DNA of 64,000 nucleotides from Neobacillus bataviensis (lineage in GTDB: Bacteria; Bacillota; Bacilli; Bacillales_B; DSM-18226), in NCBI RefSeq assembly GCF_019969725.1, contig NZ_JAHXYW010000002.1, forward strand, positions 310,001 through 374,000, written 5' to 3'. Made by a program: the position numbers and the translations under genes. Each line of letters starts with the position of its first letter. Positions within the stretch are counted from its first letter, which is position 1. The notes under the pieces were generated by a model that was not told the origin of the DNA, ran no database searches, and was given only the letters and a program-made list of their open reading frames with translations. This document shows, piece by piece, positions 43,819 to 52,859 of the stretch.

Positions 43819-45286
43819 GGCTCGTCACCTCGTTTTCGATTAATTCCTTCACTTCCGGGCGGGAAATTTTTCCGCTGGTTGTATGCGGCATTTCCTCGAT
43901 GAAAAACCATTTCCGCGGGATTTTATAGGATGATAAATGCTGCTTGCATAATTTTTTTAAGTCCATAATCGTTGCGTTACCTTTTACGACAGCGGCGGCA
44001 ATTTGTCCCCAATATGAGTCTTGGATGCCGATGACGGCTACTTCTTCGACAGAAGGATGCAAACCAATTACCTTTTCAATTTCTTCTGGAAAAATATTAA
44101 TCGCTCCGTATAAAATCATATTTTTTTCACGGCCCGAGATGTAAAGGTAGCCGTCTTCATCTAGATAACCCATATCATCAACCGTAATCCAGCCGTTTTC
44201 GTCGTGGATCGGACGAATGCGTTGATGACCGGAAGTCCCCTCCGTTTGGAGATACCCAATGAAAAGCATGTTACTTTTTACAAAAATTTTCCCGGGTTCG
44301 TTTGGTTTAGCTTCCTCCATGTTCGAACGGCGAATTTGGATTTGGACATTATGACAGGGCTTGCCGACGGAGCCAGGCTTTCTATCATTATCGTTTAATA
44401 CGGTAACAAAGCTTAATTCGCTGGCTCCATAAAATTCGTACATGGAGAGGGACGGGAACATCTGCCGGATTCGCTGCTTGGAATTCTCCTCCCATTTTGC
44501 ACCAGAGGAGAGGAATTTAATGTGTTTTTCAATGCGAGATCCATCTTTTAAAAAGGCTGCGACCATGGTTGGTACGACATAGACAGCTGTAATAGGCAGC
44601 GATTCCATTAATGCTAAGGAATTACTCGAAGAAAATTTTTCGAGTAGATAGACTGTTCCTCCTATAAATAAGGTGCTAATGGCGCCATAGAGGAAATGGG
44701 AATGAATCAATGCCCCAGGCACGATTACATGATCATGTTCATTGAGCTGAAAATCATATCGGCTGCAATCGAAGCTTGCTACCCATGAGTCATGAGCACG
44801 AATAAAGGCTTTCGGATTCCCGGTTGTCCCAGATGTAAATCCCATATAAAACGGGGTCTTTCCGTCTATCTCTATGGCTCTGCTTGAGGCAGCGTTATTG
44901 ACTTCTGAAAGGACATCCTCCCATATTAGGCTGTTTACAGGGAGATGCTGGACTTTTGAAAAAAACTCACCTGTTGTGATAAGGATGGATGGCTGGGCCA
45001 ATGTTAGCCGATGTTGCAGCTCGGTTTCGGTCCATTTCAAATCAAAGAGAACGGAAGTCCAGCCGGCGGTGGCTGCCCCAGCAAATAGCTGTAGGAAGGG
45101 GATTCCGTTTGGTAGTAAGATTCCTATTGTTCGATGTTCAAGATTAAGAGAATCCAGCCAGTTTGCCGTTTTGCACACCATCTTGTGCCAGGTGTGATAG
45201 TTTATTTGTTTATTGTTAGTTTGAATAGCGATTTTTTCAGGGGAAGATTGAGCATGGTTTATGTATGTTTCCGTTATGGATGTCAT
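43814..45286 (-). CDS. AMP-binding acyl-CoA ligase (YhfT-like)
   Basis: These 490 residues belong to the ANL superfamily. Motifs are the P-loop FTSGTTGNPKA, YGASELS, the TVDDMGYLDEDGYLYISGR hinge, and the C-terminal catalytic Lys in TTSGKISRPE. It activates a carboxylic acid to its CoA ester for the coupled thiolase. ATG 45286 follows AAAGAGGTGA. The stop overlaps the thiolase initiator. Confidence 0.92.
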   Translation of the reverse strand: MTSITETYINHAQSSPEKIAIQTNNKQINYHTWHKMVCKTANWLDSLNLEHRTIGILLPNGIPFLQLFAGAATAGWTSVLFDLKWTETELQHRLTLAQPSILITTGEFFSKVQHLPVNSLIWEDVLSEVNNAASSRAIEIDGKTPFYMGFTSGTTGNPKAFIRAHDSWVASFDCSRYDFQLNEHDHVIVPGALIHSHFLYGAISTLFIGGTVYLLEKFSSSNSLALMESLPITAVYVVPTMVAAFLKDGSRIEKHIKFLSSGAKWEENSKQRIRQMFPSLSMYEFYGASELSFVTVLNDNDRKPGSVGKPCHNVQIQIRRSNMEEAKPNEPGKIFVKSNMLFIGYLQTEGTSGHQRIRPIHDENGWITVDDMGYLDEDGYLYISGREKNMILYGAINIFPEEIEKVIGLHPSVEEVAVIGIQDSYWGQIAAAVVKGNATIMDLKKLCKQHLSSYKIPRKWFFIEEMPHTTSGKISRPEVKELIENEVTSH

Positions 45287-45334
45287 ATTTATCACCTCTT
45301 TTTACATACTAACACAAGTTTAGGTAAAGTTATT

Positions 45335-45558
45335 ATCGGATAGGAGAGCCAATCAGCGGATAAGCGGAGCCAATTGGCGGATAGCATGCTCTAATTAGTG
45401 GATAACGTAATCCAATCAGCGAAAAGCAAATCAATTGGCGGATAGCGTGCTTCAATCAGCGGATAACATGCTCTAATTAGCGGATAACGTAATCCAATCA
45501 GCGGATAAGCAGCGCCAATCAGCGGATAACAACACTCAATCAGCGGATAACCATAACC
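45335..45558. repeat. 21-bp tandem repeat, about ten units
   Basis: CAATCAGCGGATAA-type units recur every 21 bases (one unit is 20) between the acyl-CoA ligase start and the bioY stop. There is a higher-order repeat of about four units: CATGCTCTAATTAG recurs at 45385 and 45467. Being a multiple of three, it opens a frame reading YPLI-x3 on the minus strand, which I regard as an artefact. Confidence 0.92.
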
Positions 45559-45574
45559 AAAAAAAGAAGACACA

Positions 45575-46138
45575 TTAAAGTGTCTCTACATTTTTGTGCA
45601 AGTTGCGTTTTATAGCAGGAGATTTTACCAGTCTATAAACTAAATAAGAAGCAAGTATTGCTTTTAAGATATCTCCAGGAATATAGGCCATGCTTGTTAA
45701 GATGGCTTTCTCAATCGGAATATCCATTACAAAAGCTTGAACAGGGATACCGATGAGGTAAAGCAGGAAAATTCCCACTGTTAAATTGACAAGTAAAATA
45801 TTTCGTAATTTCAATTTGCTAAATCGCTTGATTAGATAGCCCACGCAAAAAGCAGCTAAAGGATAAGCGAAAAGGTAACCGGCACTTGGCCCGACAAATA
45901 CAGCAATTCCTCCGCGGCCTCCCGATAATAGTGGTGCCCCAGCCGCAACAACCAATAAAAAGACGGTCATACTTAAGGCGCCGAGTCTTGGCCCTAAAAC
46001 ACCGCCGGCCAGCAAAACACCTAAGGTTTGGATCGTAATCGGTACCGGTGTAAACGAAAGCATGATTGGTGGAATAAACCCCAATACTCCCATAAATGCC
46101 GCAAGCAGAGCAACGTATGTAATATCTAAAATTTTCAT
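45575..46138 (-). CDS. bioY: Biotin transporter substrate-binding component BioY
   Basis: This is the 187-residue S component of the biotin ECF transporter, with six membrane helices. It shows PITIQTLGVLLAGGVLGPRLG and GGRGGIAVFVGPSAGYLFAYPLAAF, typical BioY signatures. The ATG follows GGGGATGG. It is divergent from bioB with two BirA-type operators between them. Biotin uptake and synthesis are thus under one control. Confidence 0.96.
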   Translation of the reverse strand: MKILDITYVALLAAFMGVLGFIPPIMLSFTPVPITIQTLGVLLAGGVLGPRLGALSMTVFLLVVAAGAPLLSGGRGGIAVFVGPSAGYLFAYPLAAFCVGYLIKRFSKLKLRNILLVNLTVGIFLLYLIGIPVQAFVMDIPIEKAILTSMAYIPGDILKAILASYLVYRLVKSPAIKRNLHKNVETL

Positions 46139-46195
46139 AATCCATCCCCACTTTTTTATTTGTATATTACTGATTTTAAAACTATCAATAAATTT

Positions 46196-46225
46196 ATGTC
46201 AACTACTTTTTAAATTGGTTAACAA
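46196..46225. promoter_or_regulatory. BirA-type operator 1 (bioY side)
   Basis: ATGTCAAC-N14-GTTAACAA fits the Bacillus BirA site (inverted TTGTTAAC-like arms separated by 14-16 bases) with one arm imperfect. It lies 58 bases from the bioY start codon. Confidence 0.75.
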
Positions 46226-46265
46226 ATAATACTTGATTAGAAGATTAAATGTTTTATAATTTTAT

Positions 46266-46296
46266 ATGTAAACCAAAGAATAAAAAAGGTTAACAA
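46266..46296. promoter_or_regulatory. BirA-type operator 2 (bioB side)
   Basis: ATGTAAAC-N15-GTTAACAA is a near-perfect BirA site placed 20 bases before the bioB start codon. Confidence 0.8.
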
Positions 46297-46315
46297 ATAA
46301 ATATGAGGTGATCAA

Positions 46316-47335
46316 GTGGAGTGGCTAAAGCTGGCACAGAGAGTAATCGAAGGGTATTCATTAACGAAAGAAGAAGCTAAGGAGATTTTGGCGGTCAATG
46401 ATGACGAAGTCTTGGCACTTGTCCATGCTGCCTTTGAGATTCGCAGACATTTTTATGGAAAAAAAGTAAAACTGAATTTGATTATTAATGCAAAGAGCGG
46501 ACTCTGCCCAGAGGACTGCGGCTACTGTTCCCAATCGATTAAAGCAAAAACAGAGATTGACCGCTACACGTTAATCAGCAAACAAACTATAGTCGAAGGA
46601 GCAAAAGAAGCGAAAAAGAACAAAATCGGTACATACTGTATTGTCATGAGCGGCAGAAGACCCACCAACAATGAAGTCGATACAGTGATAACTGCTGTCG
46701 AACAAATCAAACAAGAGGTAGAGCAAATTAAAATTTGTGCCTGTTTGGGGCTTGTGACTGAAGACCAGGCGGTAAAGCTGAAAGCGGCAGGTGTCGACCG
46801 CTTTAATCACAACATCAATACTAGTGCTAATCATCATGCTAATATTACGACTACTCACGATTATGATGATCGAATCCATACGATTGAAAACTTGAAAAAA
46901 GCAGGGATTTCACCATGCTCCGGTGTAATTTGCGGAATGGGTGAAACGGATGATGATATTGTAGAAATGGCATTTGCACTCAAGGAGCTTGATGCAGATT
47001 CCATCCCGGTTAATTTCCTGCATCCGATAAAAGGAACAAAGTTAGAGAATTTAGATGATTTAACGCCAATGCGCTGCCTGAAAATCCTGGCACTCTTCCG
47101 ATTTGTGAATCCATCTAAAGAAATTCGGATTTCTGGGGGACGGGAATACAATTTACGCTCCTTACAGAACTTGGGGCTGTTTATTGCGAACTCCATCTTC
47201 GTCGGTGATTATTTGACAACCGATGGCCAAGCCGCTAAAGAAGATTACCAGCTCATCGAAGACCTTGGATTCGTAATTGAAGAAAATCCATTTGAAACCG
47301 AAAGCCAACACTATGCAATACAAGCACAAAAATAG
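46316..47335 (+). CDS. bioB: Biotin synthase
   Basis: This radical-SAM enzyme inserts sulfur into dethiobiotin. The 339 residues include the SAM cluster motif CPEDCGYC (CxxxCxxC), [10 protein letters not shown], the ACLGLV strand with a [2Fe-2S] Cys, and the conserved RFNHNINTS and ISGGREYN. The GTG start is preceded by GAGGTGA. No other biotin synthesis gene adjoins it in this window. Confidence 0.97.
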   Translation: MEWLKLAQRVIEGYSLTKEEAKEILAVNDDEVLALVHAAFEIRRHFYGKKVKLNLIINAKSGLCPEDCGYCSQSIKAKTEIDRYTLISKQTIVEGAKEAKKNKIGTYCIVMSGRRPTNNEVDTVITAVEQIKQEVEQIKICACLGLVTEDQAVKLKAAGVDRFNHNINTSANHHANITTTHDYDDRIHTIENLKKAGISPCSGVICGMGETDDDIVEMAFALKELDADSIPVNFLHPIKGTKLENLDDLTPMRCLKILALFRFVNPSKEIRISGGREYNLRSLQNLGLFIANSIFVGDYLTTDGQAAKEDYQLIEDLGFVIEENPFETESQHYAIQAQK

Positions 47336-47336
47336 C

Positions 47337-47362
47337 AAAAGGAGCCAAATGGCTCCTTTGTG
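47337..47362. terminator. Bidirectional terminator between bioB and the NCS2 permease
   Basis: AAAAGGAGCC pairs with GGCTCCTTTG across AAAT. It serves the convergent genes on each side. Confidence 0.82.
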
Positions 47363-47368
47363 CGCTTA

Positions 47369-48655
47369 TTAAACTGTGTGCAGCAGGAAATTGGTCAAAA
47401 ACAGCATCGAAATAATATAAATCGAGAGAGAAAGCTGCTTTTGTTTGTTTGTAAAAAGCTTAACCAGCGGGTAAGCGATAAATCCAAACGCAATTCCATC
47501 GACGATACTGTAGGTTAACGGAATCATGATAATAACAAGAAATGCCGGGAACGCTTCGGTAAAGTCTGTAAAATCGATATTTACGATATTGGTCAGCATC
47601 AATCCTCCAATGATGATGAGGATTGGTGCGATTGCCGAACTTGGTACGAGTTTGATAAAAGGCATGAAGAAAAGTGATGATAAAATGAGTAAACCTGTTA
47701 CAACAGAGGTTAACCCCGTTCTTCCGCCAGCCGTGATTCCCGCCGCTGTTTCCACCGTCGAAACAGATGGACTTGTGCCTAATAATCCACAAACAATTGT
47801 AGAAATTGAAATGGCTTTAAGTGATTTCTCATTTTTTTCCGGTGCTTCCAGCATTCCGTTCACCTGCGAATGAAGCAGTCCGATATTTTCAAAAACGAGA
47901 ACTAAAACCAGTGAAAAGGCAGCCGTCCAAAACGGAATGGTGGCCATGTTTCCAAAGTCTGCGCTTAATAAAACATTTTTATAGTCTGCGAAGGAAATAA
48001 AGCTGGTATCCATTTTTGAAAAATGAACGATACCAAAAAAGTAGGAAATGATAGTCCCTAGAATAATACTGATTAAGAAATTCCCCGGTACTTTTTTCAA
48101 AAATAAAAATAACGTGATAATTAGATTAATGATTGATGCCAGAACCATCGGGGCAGATAAATTCCCCATAGCTACGAAGTTAGTGGGATTCCCCACAATA
48201 ATTCCGCTTTTTTGCAAGCCAATAAAGGCGATGAATAGGCCAATTCCCACTGAAATCGATTCTTTTAAGGACGAAGGTATCGCCTTAGACAAAATCACTG
48301 ATAATTTTGTAAAGGCTACAATCACAAAGAGGATTCCAGATACGACAACGGCTCCTAACGCTTCCATATAATTCAGCCCCATCGAACCTACGATGGTATA
48401 GGTGAATAAGGCATTAATGCCCATTCCAGGTACGATGATTAATGGTGCATTTGCCATAAAGGCAACTAGTAAACAGCCAATCAGCGAAGAAAGTACGGTT
48501 GCGATAATCCCAGCTTCAATCGGTATTCCGGCATCCTGAAGGATATTTCCATTCACGGCTATAATGTAGACAATGGAAAAAAACGATGTTAACCCTGCTA
48601 TAACCTCCTTTTTCAAATTTGTTTTGTTCTGCTTAAGTTTGAAAACTCCTCTCAT
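47369..48655 (-). CDS. NCS2 (AzgA-type) purine permease
   Basis: This 428-residue permease has about 14 membrane segments and resembles B. subtilis PbuG/PbuO (guanine/hypoxanthine). Segments typical of the branch are GLTSFFSIVYIIAVNGNIL, APLIIVPGMGINALFTY and GTSPSVSTVETAAGITAGGR. The start is uncertain: ATG 48655 has no clear ribosome site, the nearest AGAGGAG being inside the frame. A structured leader of about 75 bases precedes it. Confidence 0.92.
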   Translation of the reverse strand: MRGVFKLKQNKTNLKKEVIAGLTSFFSIVYIIAVNGNILQDAGIPIEAGIIATVLSSLIGCLLVAFMANAPLIIVPGMGINALFTYTIVGSMGLNYMEALGAVVVSGILFVIVAFTKLSVILSKAIPSSLKESISVGIGLFIAFIGLQKSGIIVGNPTNFVAMGNLSAPMVLASIINLIITLFLFLKKVPGNFLISIILGTIISYFFGIVHFSKMDTSFISFADYKNVLLSADFGNMATIPFWTAAFSLVLVLVFENIGLLHSQVNGMLEAPEKNEKSLKAISISTIVCGLLGTSPSVSTVETAAGITAGGRTGLTSVVTGLLILSSLFFMPFIKLVPSSAIAPILIIIGGLMLTNIVNIDFTDFTEAFPAFLVIIMIPLTYSIVDGIAFGFIAYPLVKLFTNKQKQLSLSIYIISMLFLTNFLLHTV

Positions 48656-48995
48656 ATTTTAATCACACACTTTCGTGTTGCCCTCTCCCACCCGCATTAA
48701 GTAAATAATATTTATATTTTACTTATGCCGGGAAATATTATAACACAGAAAATGGTTGTAACAAGATATGAGAAAACGGCAAAATTTTCAATTGGCAAAC
48801 ATATCTCTTCCTCAATAATGTATTTCATGTTATTCTAAAAAAATGATTTTAAAAAATCAAATGATTATTAAGTAAGCGTTATCCTCGGTAAATATAGTTA
48901 TTTTGAATATCGACTCGGGGAAGATATCTCTACATATTAATTTTTATATAGTAAAAAATAACTAACAATTTAGTTGTTGAAGAGGAGGAATTGTA
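48656..48995. other. Divergent promoter region with structured NCS2 leader
   Basis: On the minus strand TTGTTA (48765-48760), N17 and TATAAT (48742-48737) make a good promoter. The transcript would start near 48730 and fold CGGCATAAGTAAA with TTTACTTAATGCG, then an ACAC-GAAA-GTGT hairpin (48667-48678) just before the start codon. The right half, leading to the symporter gene, is AT-rich with no clear motif. Confidence 0.55.
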
Positions 48996-50243
48996 TTGAA
49001 GAGAATTAGTTTAGCGTGGCAAATATTCATTGGTCTGGCACTTGGTATTATTGTCGGAGCCATTTTTTATGGAAATGAGAATGTAGTTACTTGGCTGCAG
49101 CCTATCGGAACGATATTTATTCGATTAATTAAAATGATTGTTGTGCCGATTGTGGTTTCCAGTCTAATCGTTGGGGTTGCCGGCGCGGGTGATATGAAAT
49201 CGCTGGGGAAGCTTGGAGGTAAGACCCTTCTTTATTTCGAAATCATTACGACAATTGCTATTTTTGTGGGCCTTCTTGCGGCTAATGTGTTCCAGCCTGG
49301 GTCTGGGGTTGACCGCTCCCACTTAACGAAAACTGATATTAATACTTATGTTCAAACTGCGGAACAAACAGAGTCACATTCGATGGCTGATACCTTTATC
49401 AATATTGTACCGACCAATATTATCCAATCATTAGCAAATGGAGATATGCTTGCGATCATTTTCTTTTCCGTCATGTTCGGAATCGGTATAGCGGCTATTG
49501 GGGAAAAAGGGGAGCCTATCCTCAAGTTCTTTAGAGGAACAGCTGATGCGATGTTCTATGTCACGAATCAAATCATGAAACTGGCTCCACTTGGTGTTTT
49601 TGCCTTAATTGGTGTTACCGTTTCAAAGTTTGGAATTACTTCATTGATTCCATTAGGTAAATTAGTACTCGTCGTTTATGGAGCTATGATTTTCTTTATT
49701 TTAGTTGTTCTTGGTTTAGTAGCAAAAATTGCTGGTTACAGTATATTTAAACTAATTCGTTACTTAAAAGACGAACTTATTCTGGGGTACTCTACAGCAA
49801 GTTCTGAAACCGTTCTCCCAAGAATCATGGAAAAAATGGAGAGAATCGGATGTCCAAAAGGAATTACCTCATTTGTCATTCCTACGGGATATTCTTTTAA
49901 TCTTGACGGGTCAACGTTATATCAAGCGATAGCGGCGTTGTTCATTGCGCAAATGTATGGTATTCATATGAGTATAGGTCACCAAATTACATTAGTACTT
50001 GTATTAATGTTAACTTCAAAAGGAATTGCCGGAGTTCCTGGTGTATCATTTGTCGTCCTCCTTGCCACCCTGGGAAGTGTTGGAATCCCAGTTGAAGGAC
50101 TAGCGTTTATTGCGGGAATTGACCGGATTTTGGATATGGCACGTACCTGCGTTAATATTGTTGGAAACTCCCTTGCTGCCATTGTCATTACCAAATGGGA
50201 AGGCCATAAACTTAATGATGATAAAATAGAGAATGTAGCCTAA
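48996..50243 (+). CDS. Dicarboxylate/amino acid:cation symporter (DAACS, GltP/GltT-like)
   Basis: This 415-residue membrane transporter of the glutamate/aspartate family has GYSTASSETVLPRIMEKME as reentrant loop 1, GYSFNLDGSTLYQAIAALFIAQ (NMDGT-like helix 7) and SKGIAGVPGVSFVVL as loop 2. The TTG start is supported by GAGGAGG seven bases upstream. It is monocistronic. Confidence 0.95.
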   Translation: MKRISLAWQIFIGLALGIIVGAIFYGNENVVTWLQPIGTIFIRLIKMIVVPIVVSSLIVGVAGAGDMKSLGKLGGKTLLYFEIITTIAIFVGLLAANVFQPGSGVDRSHLTKTDINTYVQTAEQTESHSMADTFINIVPTNIIQSLANGDMLAIIFFSVMFGIGIAAIGEKGEPILKFFRGTADAMFYVTNQIMKLAPLGVFALIGVTVSKFGITSLIPLGKLVLVVYGAMIFFILVVLGLVAKIAGYSIFKLIRYLKDELILGYSTASSETVLPRIMEKMERIGCPKGITSFVIPTGYSFNLDGSTLYQAIAALFIAQMYGIHMSIGHQITLVLVLMLTSKGIAGVPGVSFVVLLATLGSVGIPVEGLAFIAGIDRILDMARTCVNIVGNSLAAIVITKWEGHKLNDDKIENVA

Positions 50244-50255
50244 TATCATGTAAAG

Positions 50256-50288
50256 ACACTTCCGCAGCAAGCGGGAGTGTTTTTTTAT
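50256..50288 (+). terminator. Terminator of the symporter gene
   Basis: ACACTTCCGC pairs with GCGGGAGTGT with one mismatch across AGCAA, followed by seven T. Confidence 0.92.
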
Positions 50289-50360
50289 TAACGCTTAATT
50301 TTTCCACTAATAAAAATGCCTTACATAGGGAAATTTATTCAAAAAAGGGGAGATGAATGA

Positions 50361-51353
50361 ATGAGTACCAATCGCCATCCGCGTCTAACAGCCTCTGAGC
50401 TCGCAACCTTATGGAATACTTATATGGCTGACACGATGGGCAAATGCATGCTCCTCCACTTTAAAAATACCGTCGAAGATAAAAAAACGGAAAAAATTAT
50501 CGACTTAGGTTTGAAAATCGCAGAAAATCACCTTGAATCACTCACTGAATTATTTCAAAAAGAGCAAATTGCTATTCCTCAAGGCTTTGGCGAAAACGAT
50601 ATACATAAAAATGCCCCAAGATTGTTTTCCGATGAATTTTACTTGAGGTATCTAGAGCATATGGGCCGAACCGGTTTGAACACCTATTCATTAGCGAAAG
50701 CCATTGCTGCCAGAAAGGACATTCGTGAATTGTATAAGCTTTGGTACAGCCAAACAGAAACCATGTATGATTTAGCTGTTGATTTATCTCTAGAATATGG
50801 TTTTTATGTAAGGTCGCCCTATTTGGATTATCCCGATGAGGTTTTATTCGTGGAGGACAATGATTTTTTAGGACAATTTTTGGGCAAGCAACGACCCTTG
50901 TTAGCAATTGAAATTGCCCATTTAGGGACCAATATCGAAGTTTGCCATGTAGGCCAAACCGTTTTATTGGGATTTAGCCAAGTGGCTAAGTCACAAGAAA
51001 TAAGGACCTTTCTGCAACGGGGATCAAAGATTGGGAAAAAACAGATCAAAACCTTTTTCGAGATTTTACAAGACAGCAATACTTCCTATCCTTCTACGTG
51101 GGATTCCTTAATCACCGGATCGATTGAACCGCCATTTTCCGATAAATTAATGCTGTTTCAAGCTAATCTTTTAAGTGCGATTGCCATTGCTGATTTTGGG
51201 ACCGCTATTGGCGGAAGTGTTAGAAAAGACATTGGGTTAGAATATGCTAAATTAATCGCTGAATTAGCGAGTTATGCAGAAGATGGAGCCAAAATGATAT
51301 TAAAGAAAGGTGGCTGGAAAAGCCGCCTCAAGTCCACGATCGAGATAAATTAA
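50361..51353 (+). CDS. DUF3231 family protein
   Basis: The 330 residues consist of two homologous helical halves of about 165 residues, each with a LTASELATLWNTYMAD- or PPFSDKLMLFQANLLSAIAIA-type segment, as in DUF3231. These proteins are common in spore formers, distantly ferritin-/CotF-like, and of unknown function. The ATG follows AAAAAAGGGGAG. No partner gene adjoins. Confidence 0.88.
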   Translation: MSTNRHPRLTASELATLWNTYMADTMGKCMLLHFKNTVEDKKTEKIIDLGLKIAENHLESLTELFQKEQIAIPQGFGENDIHKNAPRLFSDEFYLRYLEHMGRTGLNTYSLAKAIAARKDIRELYKLWYSQTETMYDLAVDLSLEYGFYVRSPYLDYPDEVLFVEDNDFLGQFLGKQRPLLAIEIAHLGTNIEVCHVGQTVLLGFSQVAKSQEIRTFLQRGSKIGKKQIKTFFEILQDSNTSYPSTWDSLITGSIEPPFSDKLMLFQANLLSAIAIADFGTAIGGSVRKDIGLEYAKLIAELASYAEDGAKMILKKGGWKSRLKSTIEIN

Positions 51354-51382
51354 TTAACCGTTCGGATTAAATGAAAAGGTCG

Positions 51383-51649
51383 CTAGTCCATAACGACCAT
51401 TTCATTTGAGTATACAATCGGCATACAAATTGTCACAGCCGTTCCCTCTCCAAGTTTACTTTCAATTTGCAGCCCATATTCCTCACCAAAGTGAAGACGA
51501 ATCCGATCATGGACATTTTTAATGCCAATATTTTTGCCGCCTATCGTATGTTCTTCCTCCAGAAGACGTTTTTGGAGAGTTGATAGAGTTTGTTCATCCA
51601 TGCCTGAGCCATTATCGATTACTTTAGGAAGAAAAGGTATCCGTTGCAA
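51383..51649 (-). pseudogene. C-terminal remnant of a YesM-type sensor histidine kinase
   Basis: About 75 residues match the end of an HATPase_c domain: VIDNGSGMDEQTL (G1 box), IGIKNVHDRIRLHFG (G2-like) and KLGEGTAVTICMPI. No H box, N box, sensor or membrane segment is present. The residues before VIDNG are unrelated, and upstream DNA passes into a tandem repeat array. No response regulator adjoins. It is a decayed gene whose 5' part was lost, possibly with the repeat's arrival. Confidence 0.8.
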
Positions 51650-51703
51650 AGAAGATTGCTCGTAAATATCTTTAAAGTTGCTCTACGTGCTCTAAATGGA
51701 GAT

Positions 51704-51895
51704 GGAGCAGGGGTTTTGGTCACGAAGCAGGGTTCTAGGTGACTGAAAAGATGAAAAAGTAGTAGTTCCAGTTACGTAGCAGGGTTTTACGTGACCGAAA
51801 AGTGGAAAAGTAAATGCTCCGGTCACGTAGCCGGGTTCTAGGTGACCGAAAAGGCGGAAAAGAGGAGGCTCCGGTCATATAGCCGTGTTCTAACA
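51704..51895. repeat. Tandem array C, 52-bp period, four units
   Basis: GGTCAC-type motifs start at 51718, 51770, 51821 and 51873 (spacing 52, 51, 52). Each unit holds GGTCAC and GTGACC arms around CGTAGCAGGGTTCTAG, so hairpins can form. The sequence is unrelated to arrays A and B. Confidence 0.88.
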
Positions 51896-52157
51896 AATCA
51901 ATACAGTCACCCTGCTGTAAGCATAGATATTTTTCTGAAATGTTTGTCATAAACGGCCGCCATATTAAAAGCTGTCAACCCTCATTTTTATTATAATTTC
52001 TGGAAACTTTTCAAATAATTTATAGAGTTAATATTTTAAAAAGCTTAAAAATAGTTTGTGAAGAACCCCTGTAAAATTCTCCCTAAAATATTACAAAAAT
52101 CGCATGTTATGATGAGTTTGCTAATGAACGGCAATTTTCATAACAGGAGGATTTATC
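51896..52157. other. AT-rich leader region of the CAP-domain gene
   Basis: This stretch contains no gene. It is AT-rich and holds a TGTTATGAT (extended -10-like) about 50 bases before the CAP gene. AACAGGAGG serves as ribosome site. Confidence 0.35.
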
Positions 52158-52859
52158 ATGTTTAAGAAAAAAGCGATTCTTACAGTGGCTGCAGCGGCGG
52201 CATTAGCTTTAGCAATTCCAGTACTAAATAAGGCACACGCAGCCTCAAATACCGCAACAACACAAGAGGCGGTACATGTTTTTCAAGGCTACAATATGAA
52301 CGAGATTAATAGCATAATAGAAAAATATTTTGCCAGCTTTGGAATCACATTAACTCAAAAACAGCAGGTTCAGGCACCAAGCAATCAAACGGTGCAAACT
52401 CAGCAGTCTACCCCGACTCCGGCACCGAAACCAGTACAGCAGCAGACAACACCAACAACTACAACTCAAACAACCAGCACCTTAAGTGCATATGAACAAA
52501 AAGTCGTTGATCTTACTAACCAAGAACGGGCAAAAAACGGTTTGCCTGCGCTTAAGGTTGATTTGACGCTTAGCAAAATGGCCCATGAAAAATCACGCGA
52601 TATGTCTGCTAATGGTTATTTCAGCCATACGAGCCCGACATATGGTTCTCCATTTGATATGATGAAAAAATACGGTATTACCTACCGTTATGCAGGTGAA
52701 AACATTGCTATGGGGCAACGGACTCCAGAAGAAGTTGTGAATGCCTGGATGAATAGTGAAGGACACCGAAAAAATATTTTAAGTCCAAACTACAATTATA
52801 TTGGTGTAGGTTACGTTTCACAGGGGAACTACTGGACACAAGAATTCATAGGGAAATAA
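52158..52859 (+). CDS. Secreted CAP/SCP-domain protein (YkwD-like)
   Basis: This 233-residue exported protein has a signal peptide (about 1-30, ending AHAAS), then a Gln/Thr/Pro-rich linker (about 73-112), and a C-terminal CAP domain. The domain shows VVDLTNQERAKNGLPALKVD, GYFSHTSPTYGSPF, YAGENIA and GHRKNIL, the standard motifs. CAP proteins of spore formers are often found in cell walls or spore coats; the function is unknown. AACAGGAGG precedes the ATG. Confidence 0.93.
   Translation: MFKKKAILTVAAAAALALAIPVLNKAHAASNTATTQEAVHVFQGYNMNEINSIIEKYFASFGITLTQKQQVQAPSNQTVQTQQSTPTPAPKPVQQQTTPTTTTQTTSTLSAYEQKVVDLTNQERAKNGLPALKVDLTLSKMAHEKSRDMSANGYFSHTSPTYGSPFDMMKKYGITYRYAGENIAMGQRTPEEVVNAWMNSEGHRKNILSPNYNYIGVGYVSQGNYWTQEFIGK

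Noticed and set aside
45391..45573. Minus-strand frame encoding a YPLI heptapeptide repeat
   Set aside because: It exists only because the 21-bp repeat unit is a multiple of three; there is no ribosome site and the repeats vary at bases that matter for the protein.
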